Shown here piece by piece: positions 1 through 8,071 of a stretch of 33,871 bases of DNA (position 1 is its first letter; every line of letters starts with the position of its first letter). The DNA is from Bacteroidaceae bacterium. Its GTDB lineage: Bacteria; Bacteroidota; Bacteroidia; Bacteroidales; Bacteroidaceae. The stretch lies in contig JAGCCV010000089.1 of the NCBI GenBank assembly GCA_017651505.1, positions 1 through 33,871 of the forward strand. Direction: 5' to 3'. The position numbers and the translations under genes were made by a program. The notes beneath the pieces are model-generated. The model was not told the origin of the DNA. It saw only the letters and a list, made by a program, of their open reading frames with translations, and made no database searches.

Positions 1-13
1 AGATGATTATCAA

Positions 14-45
14 TGTGCGAAGATAGTATAAAAACGTTATCTTTG
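14..45 (+). promoter_or_regulatory. Probable promoter of queF
   Basis: A TATCTTTG box at 38-45 matches the Bacteroidetes primary-sigma -7 element TAnnTTTG. A TGTG at 14-17 lies 20 nt upstream and is a weak match to the -33 TTTG element. Transcription would start around 51, leaving a very short leader before either of the two possible queF start codons. The -7 match is seen directly; its use as a promoter is inferred from the consensus known for this phylum. Confidence 0.55.
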
Positions 46-56
46 CAAAAAAATAA

Positions 57-518
57 ATGATTATGGAAGAGAAGAGAGCCGATTTGAAAGCCTTGGGCAA
101 GAAAACTGTTTATCGTGAGGATTATGCCCCTGAGGTGTTGGAAGCTTTTGACAACAAGCATCCTGAGAATGATTATTGGGTGCGCTTTAATTGTCCGGAA
201 TTCACCAGTTTATGTCCTATTACTGGTCAGCCGGATTTTGCAGAAATCCGCATTGGTTACATTCCCGACATCAAGATGGTGGAGAGCAAAAGCCTCAAGC
301 TCTATTTGTTCAGTTTCCGCAGTCATGGTGCTTTCCATGAGGATTGTGTGAATATCATCATGAAAGATCTTATCAAGTTGATGGATCCCAAGTACATCGA
401 AGTAACAGGTTTCTTCACTCCTCGTGGTGGTATCTCCATTCATCCATACGCCAACTATGGCCGTCCTGGGACCAAATACGAAAAATTGGCGGAAGAACGG
501 TTGTTCAAGCACGAGTAA
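57..518 (+). CDS. queF: NADPH-dependent 7-cyano-7-deazaguanine reductase QueF
   Basis: This enzyme reduces preQ0 to preQ1, a late cytosolic step in making queuosine for tRNA wobble position 34. The 153-residue protein has the length of the short, single-domain (YkvM-type) QueF. The segment [13 protein letters not shown] carries the nucleophilic cysteine (Cys53) and the conserved aspartate (Asp60). The family's substrate/NADPH motif ESKSLKLY follows near residues 76-83, then FHEDC near 94-98. Two starts are possible, ATG at 57 and ATG at 63. The -7 box at 38-45 fits both, and the second leaves a more usual leader. No other queuosine gene is visible nearby: a gene-poor gap follows, and the next gene, aspS, is convergent. 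Family assignment is very secure. Confidence 0.96.
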   Translation: MIMEEKRADLKALGKKTVYREDYAPEVLEAFDNKHPENDYWVRFNCPEFTSLCPITGQPDFAEIRIGYIPDIKMVESKSLKLYLFSFRSHGAFHEDCVNIIMKDLIKLMDPKYIEVTGFFTPRGGISIHPYANYGRPGTKYEKLAEERLFKHE

Positions 519-1089
519 ATCACTCTTGCAGGGGGCTTCTATCGCATTGCCACAAGATTAGGTCTTGGAAAAGGCAAGATTTACAGCAATGTAGTAGAGC
601 CTCGGTCCTCCCGTAGTAGATCACAGGTCTCCTCGTAGCATATTGGAAGTGAGACGGTATAGTAAAAATGTCAAATGCGGAAGACTCAGTGCAGTGTCAG
701 ACGGCTTCTGGAAATTTAGGAAAGAAATTATAATCGAGAATTTTTTTTCTTCCGCTCTTCCGCAAAATTTAGATAGTTGTTGATATTCATTGATTATCAT
801 GGCGGAAGAAGATGCGGAAGAAGCGGAAGAAGAATCCCAATATTTCCTTCACTTACTCCTCCGTAAGCCAATAAGGCTGCTTGCCATCCAACTCAGCCAC
901 AGCCTATTATATGATACCACTCCGCTGAAAGTAATGTATGCCAGGTAATAAGCTTGGCGTACAAAGACTACGCCAAGTGTTTCAAATACAGGCAAGTCAT
1001 TGCGAAGCTTCTCAACGATATACAGTATTGCTTTTGTCTCACCTCGTCTTCAGTAATGAGACTGGCAGTCTGTTATTGGAGGACTAATA

Positions 1090-1128
1090 GTCTGCTTATT
1101 GCAGACTGCCTGTCTGCAATAAGCAGAC
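1090..1128. repeat. Perfect 17-bp inverted repeat (hairpin)
   Basis: GTCTGCTTATTGCAGAC at 1090-1106 is followed by the 5-nt loop TGCCT and then its exact reverse complement at 1112-1128. Each arm is itself partly palindromic (GTCTGC...GCAGAC). There is no T-run directly after it, so it is not a typical intrinsic terminator. It lies at the centre of the inverted-repeat element in the queF-aspS gap. Confidence 0.8.
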
Positions 1129-1179
1129 CACCAGTTTGCAATAAGCGAACCACTGATGCAAAACAAGCGAACCATCCGT
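1116..1179 (+). repeat. Three degenerate ~21-bp tandem units
   Basis: Units beginning GCAATAAGCAGACCA (1116), GCAATAAGCGAACCA (1138) and GCAAAACAAGCGAACCA (1158) follow each other at 20-22 bp spacing. Reverse-complement versions of the same unit lie just upstream, near 1067-1080 and 1090-1102, so the cluster is roughly mirror-symmetric. The units touch without spacers, which rules out a CRISPR array. Confidence 0.6.
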
Positions 1180-1442
1180 TTAGCACTGTAACACTATCAG
1201 TGTCCTTATCGAATATATCCAGTGGCCTTATCTGAGACAAAGGATACTGCTATTATTTTCAGCAAAAACATACTTTTTCTTCCGCTTCTTCCGCTTCTTC
1301 CGCATCTTCTTCCGCTATGATAATATATGATAGTTATTATTTATCTAAAATATGCGGAAGAGCGGAAGAAGAAACGAAAATTCTTTTTTTTTCCACCGTT
1401 CGGATTATTCTTGATATATGAAACCAGTAGGTTAGTAGCCTA

Positions 1443-3203
1443 TTATTCTTTGAGGTCGATTTTCAACGCAAGTTCGTCAAGTTGTTTCTGTTCTATAGCA
1501 GATGGAGCCTCCAACATTACATCACGTCCGTTGTTGTTCTTCGGGAAGGCGATGCAGTCGCGGATGCTGTCCAGTCCTGCAAAGATGCTTACCCAACGGT
1601 CCAGGCCATAGGCCAGACCTCCATGAGGTGGGGCACCATACTTGAAGGCATTCATCAGGAAGCCAAACTGCTCTTGTGCCTTCTCTGGGGTGAAGCCTAA
1701 GATCTCAAACATCTTGGCCTGCAACTTCGGATCATGGATTCGGATAGAACCACCGCCCACTTCAATACCGTTGCACACCATGTCGTATGCGTCTGCACGC
1801 ACTTCTTCGGGCTTGGTGTCCAGCAATGGTATGTCCTCGTCTTTGGGGTGAGTGAACGGATGGTGCATTGCCATCAAGCGGTTTTCTTCATCACTCCACT
1901 CAAACATGGGGAAGTCAACTACCCAAAGCAAAGCAAACTTGTTCTTGTCACGCAGACCGAGGTCGTCAGCTACCTTCAAACGCAGTTCGCACAACTGCTT
2001 GCGAGTCTTCATCACATCTTCACCGCTCAGAATCAGAATCAAATCGCCTGGCTTAGCGCCAAAGGCTTCTTTCATCTGCTGCAATACCTCTTGTGTATAG
2101 AACTTGTCAACACTTGACTTGACATTGCCATCAGCTTCTATGCGGGCATATACCATACCTTTGGCACCAATCTGAGGACGCTTGACATATTCGGTTAAAG
2201 CGTCAAGTTGCTTACGGGTGAACGAAGCGGCACCTTCTGCGCAAATACCTCCCACATATGCGGCATTGTCGAATACGGCAAAGCCATGGCCCTTCATGAT
2301 GTCCATCAGTTCTACGAACTTCATGCCAAAGCGCAAATCGGGTTTGTCGCTACCATAATACTTCATGGCATCTGCCCAAGGCATGCGGAGGAAAGGTGCT
2401 TCACCCAGGTCAACACCGCGAAGGGTCTTGAACAGGTGCTTGGCCATTCCTTCAAACAACTCGATAACGTCGTCTTGGGTAACAAATGACATCTCACAGT
2501 CAATCTGTGTAAATTCGGGCTGACGGTCGGCACGAAGGTCTTCGTCACGGAAACATTTGGCAATTTGGAAATAGCGATCAAAACCTGCTACCATGAGCAA
2601 CTGCTTCAGCGTTTGGGGACTTTGTGGCAAAGCATAGAACTGTCCGGGGTTCATGCGTGAAGGCACTACAAAGTCGCGAGCTCCCTCAGGAGTTGAACCA
2701 ATCAGAACGGGTGTCTCTACTTCAATGAAACCATGATTGTCGAGATAGTTGCGTACCTCGATGGTCATCTTGTGGCGGAGCTCCAGGTTCTTGCGAACGG
2801 CAGCTCTTCTTAAATCGAGGTAACGGTATTTCATTCTTAGGTCATCGCCACCATCAGTGTTGTCCTCAATGGTAAAAGGAGGTGTCATGGCGACATTCAA
2901 GACGTTCAACTTGTTGACAATTATCTCTATATCACCAGTAGGGATGTTGTTGTTTTTATTGAAACGTTCGTTAACGGTGCCAGTTACTTGAATAACATAC
3001 TCACGTCCCAGCTTGTTAGCTTCCTCACACAAAGCAGCATCTACTTCTTCATTGAAGACAAGCTGTGTGATGCCATAGCGGTCGCGCAGGTCAATAAAAG
3101 TCATACCACCCATTTTACGTGAGCGTTGTACCCAACCGGCCAGCGTTACCACCTTGTTAACATCAGTTATGCGGAGTTCTCCGCAGTTATGTGTCCTATA
3201 CAT
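1443..3203 (-). CDS. aspS: Aspartyl-tRNA synthetase
   Basis: This class II synthetase charges tRNA-Asp with aspartate in the cytosol. At 586 residues it has the length of bacterial AspRS, which carries the GAD insertion domain. The N-terminal region ([11 protein letters not shown], then [19 protein letters not shown]) is the OB-fold anticodon-binding domain. Class II motif 2 is seen in [19 protein letters not shown] and motif 3 in [10 protein letters not shown] near the C-terminus. The ATG at 3201-3203 is the first possible start after the promoter at 3231-3262 and leaves about 20 nt of leader. The gene stands alone, divergent from the C4-dicarboxylate transporter. Its 3' end runs into the repeat-rich gap. 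Identity is very secure; I cannot tell from sequence alone whether it also charges tRNA-Asn. Confidence 0.98.
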   Translation of the reverse strand: MYRTHNCGELRITDVNKVVTLAGWVQRSRKMGGMTFIDLRDRYGITQLVFNEEVDAALCEEANKLGREYVIQVTGTVNERFNKNNNIPTGDIEIIVNKLNVLNVAMTPPFTIEDNTDGGDDLRMKYRYLDLRRAAVRKNLELRHKMTIEVRNYLDNHGFIEVETPVLIGSTPEGARDFVVPSRMNPGQFYALPQSPQTLKQLLMVAGFDRYFQIAKCFRDEDLRADRQPEFTQIDCEMSFVTQDDVIELFEGMAKHLFKTLRGVDLGEAPFLRMPWADAMKYYGSDKPDLRFGMKFVELMDIMKGHGFAVFDNAAYVGGICAEGAASFTRKQLDALTEYVKRPQIGAKGMVYARIEADGNVKSSVDKFYTQEVLQQMKEAFGAKPGDLILILSGEDVMKTRKQLCELRLKVADDLGLRDKNKFALLWVVDFPMFEWSDEENRLMAMHHPFTHPKDEDIPLLDTKPEEVRADAYDMVCNGIEVGGGSIRIHDPKLQAKMFEILGFTPEKAQEQFGFLMNAFKYGAPPHGGLAYGLDRWVSIFAGLDSIRDCIAFPKNNNGRDVMLEAPSAIEQKQLDELALKIDLKE

Positions 3204-3230
3204 AATTTATATAACGGTTTAAAATTTGTG

Positions 3231-3262
3231 CAAAAATACATTATGTGTGGCAAATAAGCAAA
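3231..3262 (-). promoter_or_regulatory. Promoter of aspS (TTTG-N20-TATTTTTG)
   Basis: Read on the minus strand, TTTG (plus-strand 3259-3262) is followed after exactly 20 nt by TATTTTTG (3231-3238). This is a full match to the Bacteroidetes -33/-7 promoter. Transcription should begin about 3225 and gives a short leader to the aspS ATG at 3203. Confidence 0.75.
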
Positions 3263-3300
3263 TTTTTCGGGCTTTTGCTGAGTTTGTATGATTTATTTAT

Positions 3301-3308
3301 TACATTTG
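3301..3308 (+). promoter_or_regulatory. -7 promoter box upstream of the C4-dicarboxylate transporter
   Basis: TACATTTG matches TAnnTTTG exactly. TTTG motifs at 3274-3277 and 3283-3286 lie at 23 and 14 nt rather than the ideal 19-20, so the -33 element is uncertain. The box is about 38 bp before the ATG at 3346. Confidence 0.5.
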
Positions 3309-3345
3309 CATAACATTGTTCTCTTAAACTAATACGTGAAATAAT

Positions 3346-4689
3346 ATGGCATTAATGATTATTCAATTGCTGGTTGTTCTTGGGGCCCTCTATGTAGGCT
3401 CTCGTTACGGTAGCTTGGCATTGGGTGCAATTTCTGGAATTGGGTTGGCTATCTTGGTGTTTGGCTTTAGCATGAAGCCAGGCTCTCCTCCAACAGACGT
3501 AATTTATATTATCATTGCAGCTGTTACCTGCGCAGGTATGATGCATGCTTCTGGCGGTATGGATTGGCTTATTCAGATTGCAGAACGAATGCTTCGTAAG
3601 CATCCTGACCGCATTACTTTTTATGCGCCACTGACTACTTTTTTCTTGACTGTGCTGGTGGGAACAGGACATGTAGTTTATACATTAATGCCTATTATCT
3701 GTGACATAGCCTTGAAAAAAGGCATTCGTCCGGAACGCCCTTGCGGTGTGGCTTCCATTGCATCACAGGTGGGTATCACCTGTTCACCTATTGCGGCAGC
3801 TGTTGTGGCATTCACCACTATCTCTGCTGCTAATGGTTTTGATGTTAGTATTCCACAGGTGCTGATGGTTACCATCCCTGCCTGCTTGTGTGGCTTGATT
3901 GCTGCTTCGGCACTCAGTTTCAAACGAGGGAAAGACTTGGATAAAGACCCTGAGTTCCAAAAGAGATGTCAGGATCCTGAGCTATATCAATATATGTATG
4001 GCAACTCAGCTACTACTCTCGATAAGAGAATCACCAAAGAAGCTAAGCGCGCGGTGTATATTTTCTTGGCAGCTCTCTGCGTAATAGTTTTCTTCGCTGT
4101 TTTCCAGGATATGTTACCTCATTTCCCCAAGGCAGATGGTACGACTGAAACATTAAAGATGAACATCGTAATTCAGATTGTGATGATATCAGCAGCAGCT
4201 TTGATGATCATCTTCTGTAATGCAAAGCCTAAAACTGCTGTTAATGGTGCTGTATGGCAGAGTGGTATGGTGGCGGTGGTAGCTATATATGGTATTGCTT
4301 GGTTGGCAGATACCTATTTTAGTAATTATATGACTGAGATGCAGGCCGCATTGGGCGATGTTGTTGCGAAATACAATTGGTCTATCGCATTTGTTTTCTT
4401 CCTTGTTTCTGTGCTTATCAATTCCCAGGGTGCCGTAGTGGTGGCTATGTTGCCATTGGCATATTCATTGGGTATTCCTGGAGTAGTGCTATTGGGTGTG
4501 TTGCCAAGCGTATATGGATATTTCTTCATCCCTAATTATCCGTCAGATATCGCAACTGTAAACTTCGACCGAAGTGGGACAACGATTATTGGTAAATACT
4601 TGTTGAACCACAGTTTTATGATGCCTGGACTGGTTTGCGTGGTGGTTTCTACCATCATTGCTTACTTTATTTCAACTATTGTTTTTTAA
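3346..4689 (+). CDS. dcuB: Anaerobic C4-dicarboxylate transporter (DcuA/DcuB family)
   Basis: This inner-membrane carrier exchanges fumarate, malate or aspartate for succinate and would support fumarate respiration or succinate excretion in an anaerobe. The 447-residue length matches DcuA/DcuB. Family landmarks run along the protein: IQLLVVLGALYVGSRYG at the N-terminus, ASGGMDWLIQIAERMLRK, GTGHVVYTLMPIICDIA, ALKKGIRPERP, FKRGKDLDKDPEFQKR in the central cytoplasmic loop, the inverted half with INSQGAVVVAMLPLAYSLG, and YPSDIATVNFDRSGTT near the C-terminus. About ten to twelve hydrophobic segments are visible. Sequence pattern favours DcuB over DcuA, but the subtype is a judgement. A GNAT acetyltransferase starts 4 nt after the stop, so the two are probably co-transcribed. 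It is divergent from aspS. Confidence 0.93.
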   Translation: MALMIIQLLVVLGALYVGSRYGSLALGAISGIGLAILVFGFSMKPGSPPTDVIYIIIAAVTCAGMMHASGGMDWLIQIAERMLRKHPDRITFYAPLTTFFLTVLVGTGHVVYTLMPIICDIALKKGIRPERPCGVASIASQVGITCSPIAAAVVAFTTISAANGFDVSIPQVLMVTIPACLCGLIAASALSFKRGKDLDKDPEFQKRCQDPELYQYMYGNSATTLDKRITKEAKRAVYIFLAALCVIVFFAVFQDMLPHFPKADGTTETLKMNIVIQIVMISAAALMIIFCNAKPKTAVNGAVWQSGMVAVVAIYGIAWLADTYFSNYMTEMQAALGDVVAKYNWSIAFVFFLVSVLINSQGAVVVAMLPLAYSLGIPGVVLLGVLPSVYGYFFIPNYPSDIATVNFDRSGTTIIGKYLLNHSFMMPGLVCVVVSTIIAYFISTIVF

Positions 4690-4693
4690 TGAT

Positions 4694-5224
4694 ATGAGTG
4701 AGTTTTTTGTAGGTGAAAAGGTGAGGCTCCGTGCAATGGAGCCAGAAGATTTGAACTTTCTGTACCAGATGGAGAATGACCCGTCTTTGTGGTCAATTTC
4801 CAATTTTACGGTGCCTTATTCCAGAGCTGTGTTGCAAGCCTACATCGACAACTCTATGAATGATATGTTTGCTGATCGTCAGCTCCGGTTGATAATTTGC
4901 AATCTTTCTCAAGACCGACCAGTTGGTATTATCGATATTACCGATTTCGAACCCATGCATGGCAGGGCCGAAATAGGTATATCCTTATTACAAGAGGAAC
5001 GAGGCAAGGGGTATGGTACTGAAGCATTGAGCCTGTTGAGTGATTATGTCTTTACTTTCCTTCATTTTAAGCAACTCAATGCCCATATCTTAGTGAATAA
5101 TGTGGATAGCCTTCATTTGCTGCATCATGCCGGTTTTGTGGATTGTGGCGTTTTGAAAGAATGGTGGAGAATTGGGGATAAGTATTACGATGTGGTCTTG
5201 CTTCAGAAAGTTCGTCTCGAATAG
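4694..5224 (+). CDS. GNAT family N-acetyltransferase (RimL/SpeG-like)
   Basis: This protein transfers an acetyl group from acetyl-CoA to an amine; the substrate is unknown. The start chosen is the ATG at 4694 (MSEFFVGEKVRLRAMEPEDL), giving 176 residues; an upstream in-frame ATG lies inside the transporter gene. VRLRAMEPEDLNFLYQMENDP near the N-terminus is the usual opening of RimL/RimJ and spermidine acetyltransferase-like proteins. The acetyl-CoA-binding motif A appears as ERGKGYGTEALSLLSDYVF around residues 97-115, followed by N..S..L..HAGF near 135-145. It follows the transporter by 4 nt and shares a convergent terminator region with the EamA gene. Ribosomal-protein or polyamine acetylation are both possible. 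Confidence 0.85.
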   Translation: MSEFFVGEKVRLRAMEPEDLNFLYQMENDPSLWSISNFTVPYSRAVLQAYIDNSMNDMFADRQLRLIICNLSQDRPVGIIDITDFEPMHGRAEIGISLLQEERGKGYGTEALSLLSDYVFTFLHFKQLNAHILVNNVDSLHLLHHAGFVDCGVLKEWWRIGDKYYDVVLLQKVRLE

Positions 5225-5249
5225 TCCTTGAAGCATTCTTGTAGAATAT

Positions 5250-5293
5250 GGGAGCCGTTATCAATGTCAGTGAGGACGGCTCTCGTCTTTTTT
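5250..5293 (+). terminator. Intrinsic terminator after the GNAT gene
   Basis: GGGAGCCGT at 5250-5258 pairs with ACGGCTCTC at 5276-5284 (one G-U pair), followed by a run of six T. The hairpin overlaps the last codons of the convergent EamA gene. Confidence 0.6.
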
Positions 5294-6172
5294 GTGCATA
5301 GTGTTGAAACTAACTATGAACAGACCCAAGAGTATCAAGAAAGATCCCGTGACAGATACCCATGTTACTGGCTCTTGTAAGAATATGGCAGATGCAATCA
5401 TGGTGGATACAGGAGACAGGTAGATGTAGTTGGCTGATGTTAAAGCTCCCAACTCACGAATTACAATGTTCCATAAAACGAAGCATATCAATGCTGCAAT
5501 CACACCTAAGAATACCAGGTTCATCCATACGACAGGCTTGCCAAAATCCTCTAATGGAAATTGCCATGGATCAATTAAGAAAACAGGAAGGATAGTTAGT
5601 ATGCCATAAAAGAAAACTTTACGGGTAAGGAAAGTGACATTGTACCTACTCGTCATATTGCGCATCACTAAACTATATACAGCCCATGCACCAGCTGCTA
5701 ACAATGCAAGAAAATCGCCGATGGGGTTGAGCTTCAAAATAAAGCTACCATTAAAGATAACCAATGCTACACCGAGCAAAGAGGTAAATGAACCTCCTAC
5801 GATGGGCTTAGTAGCTTTGATTTCTTTTGAAAAAGCCATCCCAAGAAACAAGGTAAGCAGGGGCGCATTACATACAATGAATGCGACATTATTTACCAAA
5901 GAGTATTTAATGGCTGTATTCTCTGTCCAGAAATAGAGCGATCCGCCTGTGATGCCAAGCAACACCATTGTCAACTCATCACGCCAGTTGTCGGTAAAGA
6001 GCTTGCGGGGTGAAAAGGTCCATACGCCCAAATAGGCAATGATGAAGCGTAAAAGAAATATCTCTTGAGGATTCAAGCCGTTAATGATTAGGTATTTCGT
6101 GTTAATGAAAGTAACACCCCATATAGCTATGATGCTGATGGCTAATATATGATATGGAAGCTTGTTTTTCAT
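5267..6172 (-). CDS. EamA/DMT family transporter
   Basis: This is an inner-membrane transporter of the drug/metabolite superfamily, usually an exporter of amino acids, purines or related metabolites; the substrate cannot be read from the sequence. It has ten hydrophobic segments in two EamA repeats. The first repeat begins ILAISIIAIWGVTFINTKYLI and contains LRFIIAYLG. The second begins near LLAAGAWAVYSLVMRNM and ends SANYIYLSPVSTMIAS, LQEPVTW, LILLGLFIV. I start it at the ATG at 6172 (MKNKLPYH), giving 301 residues. The longer frame begins at a TTG that falls inside the -7 box at 6194-6201, so it could not be in the transcript. It is divergent from the LUD-domain gene and convergent with the GNAT gene. 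Confidence 0.88.
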   Translation of the reverse strand: MKNKLPYHILAISIIAIWGVTFINTKYLIINGLNPQEIFLLRFIIAYLGVWTFSPRKLFTDNWRDELTMVLLGITGGSLYFWTENTAIKYSLVNNVAFIVCNAPLLTLFLGMAFSKEIKATKPIVGGSFTSLLGVALVIFNGSFILKLNPIGDFLALLAAGAWAVYSLVMRNMTSRYNVTFLTRKVFFYGILTILPVFLIDPWQFPLEDFGKPVVWMNLVFLGVIAALICFVLWNIVIRELGALTSANYIYLSPVSTMIASAIFLQEPVTWVSVTGSFLILLGLFIVSFNTMHKKDESRPH

Positions 6173-6193
6173 GCGACCTCGCAAATATGCTTG

Positions 6194-6201
6194 CAAAAAT
6201 A
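6194..6201 (-). promoter_or_regulatory. -7 promoter box of the EamA gene
   Basis: On the minus strand this reads TATTTTTG, an exact TAnnTTTG match, 22 nt ahead of the ATG at 6172. No good TTTG lies 19-21 nt upstream. It is back-to-back with the plus-strand box at 6224-6231, making a compact divergent promoter region. Confidence 0.5.
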
Positions 6202-6223
6202 ATCATTTTTCATCAAAATGTAT

Positions 6224-6231
6224 TATCTTTG
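6224..6231 (+). promoter_or_regulatory. -7 promoter box of the LUD-domain gene
   Basis: TATCTTTG is an exact TAnnTTTG match 29 nt before the ATG at 6261. It lies downstream of other in-frame start codons, which decides the start of that gene. A clear -33 TTTG is not seen. Confidence 0.5.
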
Positions 6232-6260
6232 GAAAAATAATCATCAATAACAAAGTATTT

Positions 6261-6899
6261 ATGACACCGATTGAACAAAGAAATGAATTGTTGGCGAATA
6301 AGGTAATTAAGAGCCTTAACACGCGTCACATTGAAGGATACTTTTGTGCTACATCTGCTGATGCAGTAAAAAAAGTACTTGGTCTTATACCTCAAGGGAG
6401 TAGTATATCGTGGGGTGGCTCCATGACCATTCGTGATATGGGACTGACAGATGCTTTACATAAAACAGATGCATACAAGATTTATGATCGTGATCAGGCT
6501 CAATCTCCAGAAGAAGTACAAGCCACCTATCGTCAAACATTTGGCGCAGATTTCTATATTAGTAGTGCCAATGCAATGAGTGAGCAAGGAGATATTGTTA
6601 ATATTGATGGTAATGGCAATCGCGTAGCCGCTATTGCCTGGGGACCCAAGAAGGTAATCTTTGTTGTTGGCATTAATAAAATAGCAAAAGATCTGGATGC
6701 TGCTATCAAACGTGCGAGAGGTACTGCTGCTCCTATTAATACAGTTCGCCTGAATCGCGAAACCCCTTGCACGTTAGATGGTGTTTGCCACGATTGTCAT
6801 TCTCCTAATAGTATTTGTAATCAAATTCATATAATCAGAAATTCCTACGACAACGGACGTTTCTGTGTGGTGATTGTAGGTGAAGAATTAGGCTATTGA
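6261..6899 (+). CDS. LUD-domain (LutC/YkgG-like) protein with C-terminal cysteine cluster
   Basis: LUD-domain proteins include LutC, a part of lactate-oxidising complexes, but stand-alone members have no firm role. The start at 6261 (MTPIEQRNEL) gives 212 residues and is set by the promoter box at 6224-6231. The core pattern is visible: IPQGSSISWGGSMTIRDMGL, then TFGADFYISSANAMSEQGDIVNIDGNGNRVAAIAWGPKKVIFVVG. The C-terminus carries Cys170, Cys176, Cys179 and Cys186 (C-x5-C-x2-C-x6-C), which could bind iron-sulfur or zinc. LutA and LutB partners are not present. An oxidoreductase gene follows after 2 nt, so the two are surely co-transcribed. Domain assignment is confident; the reaction is unknown. 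Confidence 0.85.
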   Translation: MTPIEQRNELLANKVIKSLNTRHIEGYFCATSADAVKKVLGLIPQGSSISWGGSMTIRDMGLTDALHKTDAYKIYDRDQAQSPEEVQATYRQTFGADFYISSANAMSEQGDIVNIDGNGNRVAAIAWGPKKVIFVVGINKIAKDLDAAIKRARGTAAPINTVRLNRETPCTLDGVCHDCHSPNSICNQIHIIRNSYDNGRFCVVIVGEELGY

Positions 6900-6901
6900 T
6901 T

Positions 6902-7927
6902 ATGGTAAAGAAAGTAAGATTTGGTGTGGTTGGCACCAATAAAATAACAGACTGGCTGTTGGCTGGCGCACAAGAAGACGAACGCTTTGAGTTGTCGGCT
7001 GTTTGTTCTCGAACACAAGAGCGAGCTGATGAATTTGCTGCCAAGTATGGAGTGAAGCATACGTTTATTTCTGTTGAAGAAATGGCCTCAAGCAATGTGG
7101 TGGATGCTGTATATATTGCAACACCTAATTGTACGCATGCGAAGATAGCCATTACCTGCATGAACCAAGGAAAGCATGTGTTGTGTGAAAAACCTATGGC
7201 TTCGAATGCACATGAGGTGAAACAGATGATAGATGCGGCTAAAAAGAATCATGTTGTATTGATGGAAGCTATGATTGCTACCATGAATCCTAATTTCTTA
7301 AAGGTACAAGAACTATTGCCAAATTTAGGTACGATTCGAAGATATTTTGCTTCATACTGTCAGTATTCGTCACGCTACGACAAGTTTAAGGAAGGCGTGG
7401 TTCTCAATGCTTTCAATCCAGCATTGTCAAATGGCGCGATGATGGATATCGGAGTTTATACCATTTATCCATTGGTTGCTTTGTTTGGTAAACCCAAAGC
7501 TATCAATGCCCACGGCGTTATGTTGTCAAGTGGTGTAGATGGCCAGGGAGCGGTAAATCTTTTGTATGATGGCATGAATGCTACAGTATTGTATTCCAAA
7601 ATAGCTAATTCATATCTTCCCACAGAAATTGAAGGTGAAGATGGGAATCTGATTATGGACGAAATACATACAATACGCAAAGTTACCTATGTTCCTCGTC
7701 CTGCTGCTATGTCTGGTAAAGGTCCGAAAGCAGAGCCTCAAGATATGAGTGTGGTAAATAATCATGATGATTATTATTATGAAGTGGCTGAGTTTATCAA
7801 TTTAATTGAAAAAGGAAAGCTTGAAAGTGAAATTAATTCACATGCCGTTTCGTTGGCCACTATCGAAGTAATTGATGAAGTTAGGAAGCAGTTAGGCGTG
7901 TTGTTCCCTGCTGACCAAAATGAATGA
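6902..7927 (+). CDS. Gfo/Idh/MocA family oxidoreductase
   Basis: This is a cytosolic NAD(P)-dependent dehydrogenase acting on a sugar, inositol or related polyol; the substrate is not evident. The start used is the ATG at 6902 (MVKKVRFGVVGTNKIT), 2 nt after the preceding stop, giving 341 residues. The Rossmann dinucleotide motif is near residues 6-12 (FGVVGTN), followed by AVCSRTQERADEFAAKYGV. The hallmark EKP motif (LCEKPMASN) has Lys97 as the expected catalytic lysine. The C-terminal substrate domain contains GAMMDIGVYTIYPLVALFG. It follows the LUD-domain gene in one transcription unit. Bacteroidales genomes hold many paralogues of this family, so no specific name is given. Confidence 0.9.
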   Translation: MVKKVRFGVVGTNKITDWLLAGAQEDERFELSAVCSRTQERADEFAAKYGVKHTFISVEEMASSNVVDAVYIATPNCTHAKIAITCMNQGKHVLCEKPMASNAHEVKQMIDAAKKNHVVLMEAMIATMNPNFLKVQELLPNLGTIRRYFASYCQYSSRYDKFKEGVVLNAFNPALSNGAMMDIGVYTIYPLVALFGKPKAINAHGVMLSSGVDGQGAVNLLYDGMNATVLYSKIANSYLPTEIEGEDGNLIMDEIHTIRKVTYVPRPAAMSGKGPKAEPQDMSVVNNHDDYYYEVAEFINLIEKGKLESEINSHAVSLATIEVIDEVRKQLGVLFPADQNE

Positions 7928-7986
7928 AAAACTGATATTTTTATAAAAAATATCGCAAAAATGATACACTATATAAAATAAATGTG

Positions 7987-7994
7987 TAATTTTG
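7987..7994 (+). promoter_or_regulatory. -7 promoter box of the winged-helix gene
   Basis: TAATTTTG matches TAnnTTTG exactly. It lies 77 bp before the ATG at 8072, so the leader is fairly long. Within it, TTTTTCA near 8000 and TGAAAAA near 8028 can pair as a weak hairpin. No good -33 element is visible. Confidence 0.5.
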
Positions 7995-8071
7995 CAGTGT
8001 TTTTCAGAAGTGGTAGATAATGCCCCATGAAAAACAATTGTATTTATGTTTAATTTAAAAGTAAAAAGAAA

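Larger units (their letters stand above)
737..1388. repeat. Inverted-repeat-bounded non-coding element (MITE-like)
   Basis: Two arms of about 95 bp, at roughly 737-834 and 1275-1388, are reverse complements of each other with a few substitutions and small indels. Reading inward, the left arm starts AGAATT, a T-run, CTTCCGCTCTTCCGC, then an AT-rich middle, ATGATAATCA-type sequence, and GCGGAAGAAGATGCGGAAG repeats. The right arm reads the same on the other strand, with one extra CTTCCGCTT unit. Each arm is thus itself flanked by GCGGAAGA-type tandem units facing each other. The ~440 bp between the arms encode no transposase. A MITE or decayed element is an inference; a regulatory or structured RNA is the alternative. 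Confidence 0.6.
519..1442. other. 924-bp gene-free gap between queF and aspS
   Basis: No convincing gene is present. Open frames here are short, low in complexity and resemble no family I know. The first 217 bp hold nothing I can name. The rest is mostly the inverted-repeat element described separately, with a perfect hairpin and degenerate direct repeats at its centre. The flanking genes point toward each other (queF plus strand, aspS minus strand). The gap is therefore a convergent 3' region, a tolerant place for a non-coding element to settle. Confidence 0.75.

Noticed and set aside
519..635. 39 open codons in frame directly after the queF stop codon
   Set aside because: They could suggest stop-codon readthrough or a gene remnant, but known short QueF proteins end here, and the sequence matches nothing I recognise.
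1116..1179. Direct repeats that could be a CRISPR array
   Set aside because: The units are degenerate, touch each other without spacers, number only three, and no cas gene is near.
954..1235. 93-residue open frame in the queF-aspS gap
   Set aside because: It runs through the hairpin and the tandem repeats, has no ribosome-binding or promoter signal, and its sequence looks like no protein family.
6162..6260. Upstream extension of the LUD-domain gene
   Set aside because: The -7 box at 6224-6231 lies inside it, so the extension could not be transcribed from that promoter; the start at 6261 is kept.
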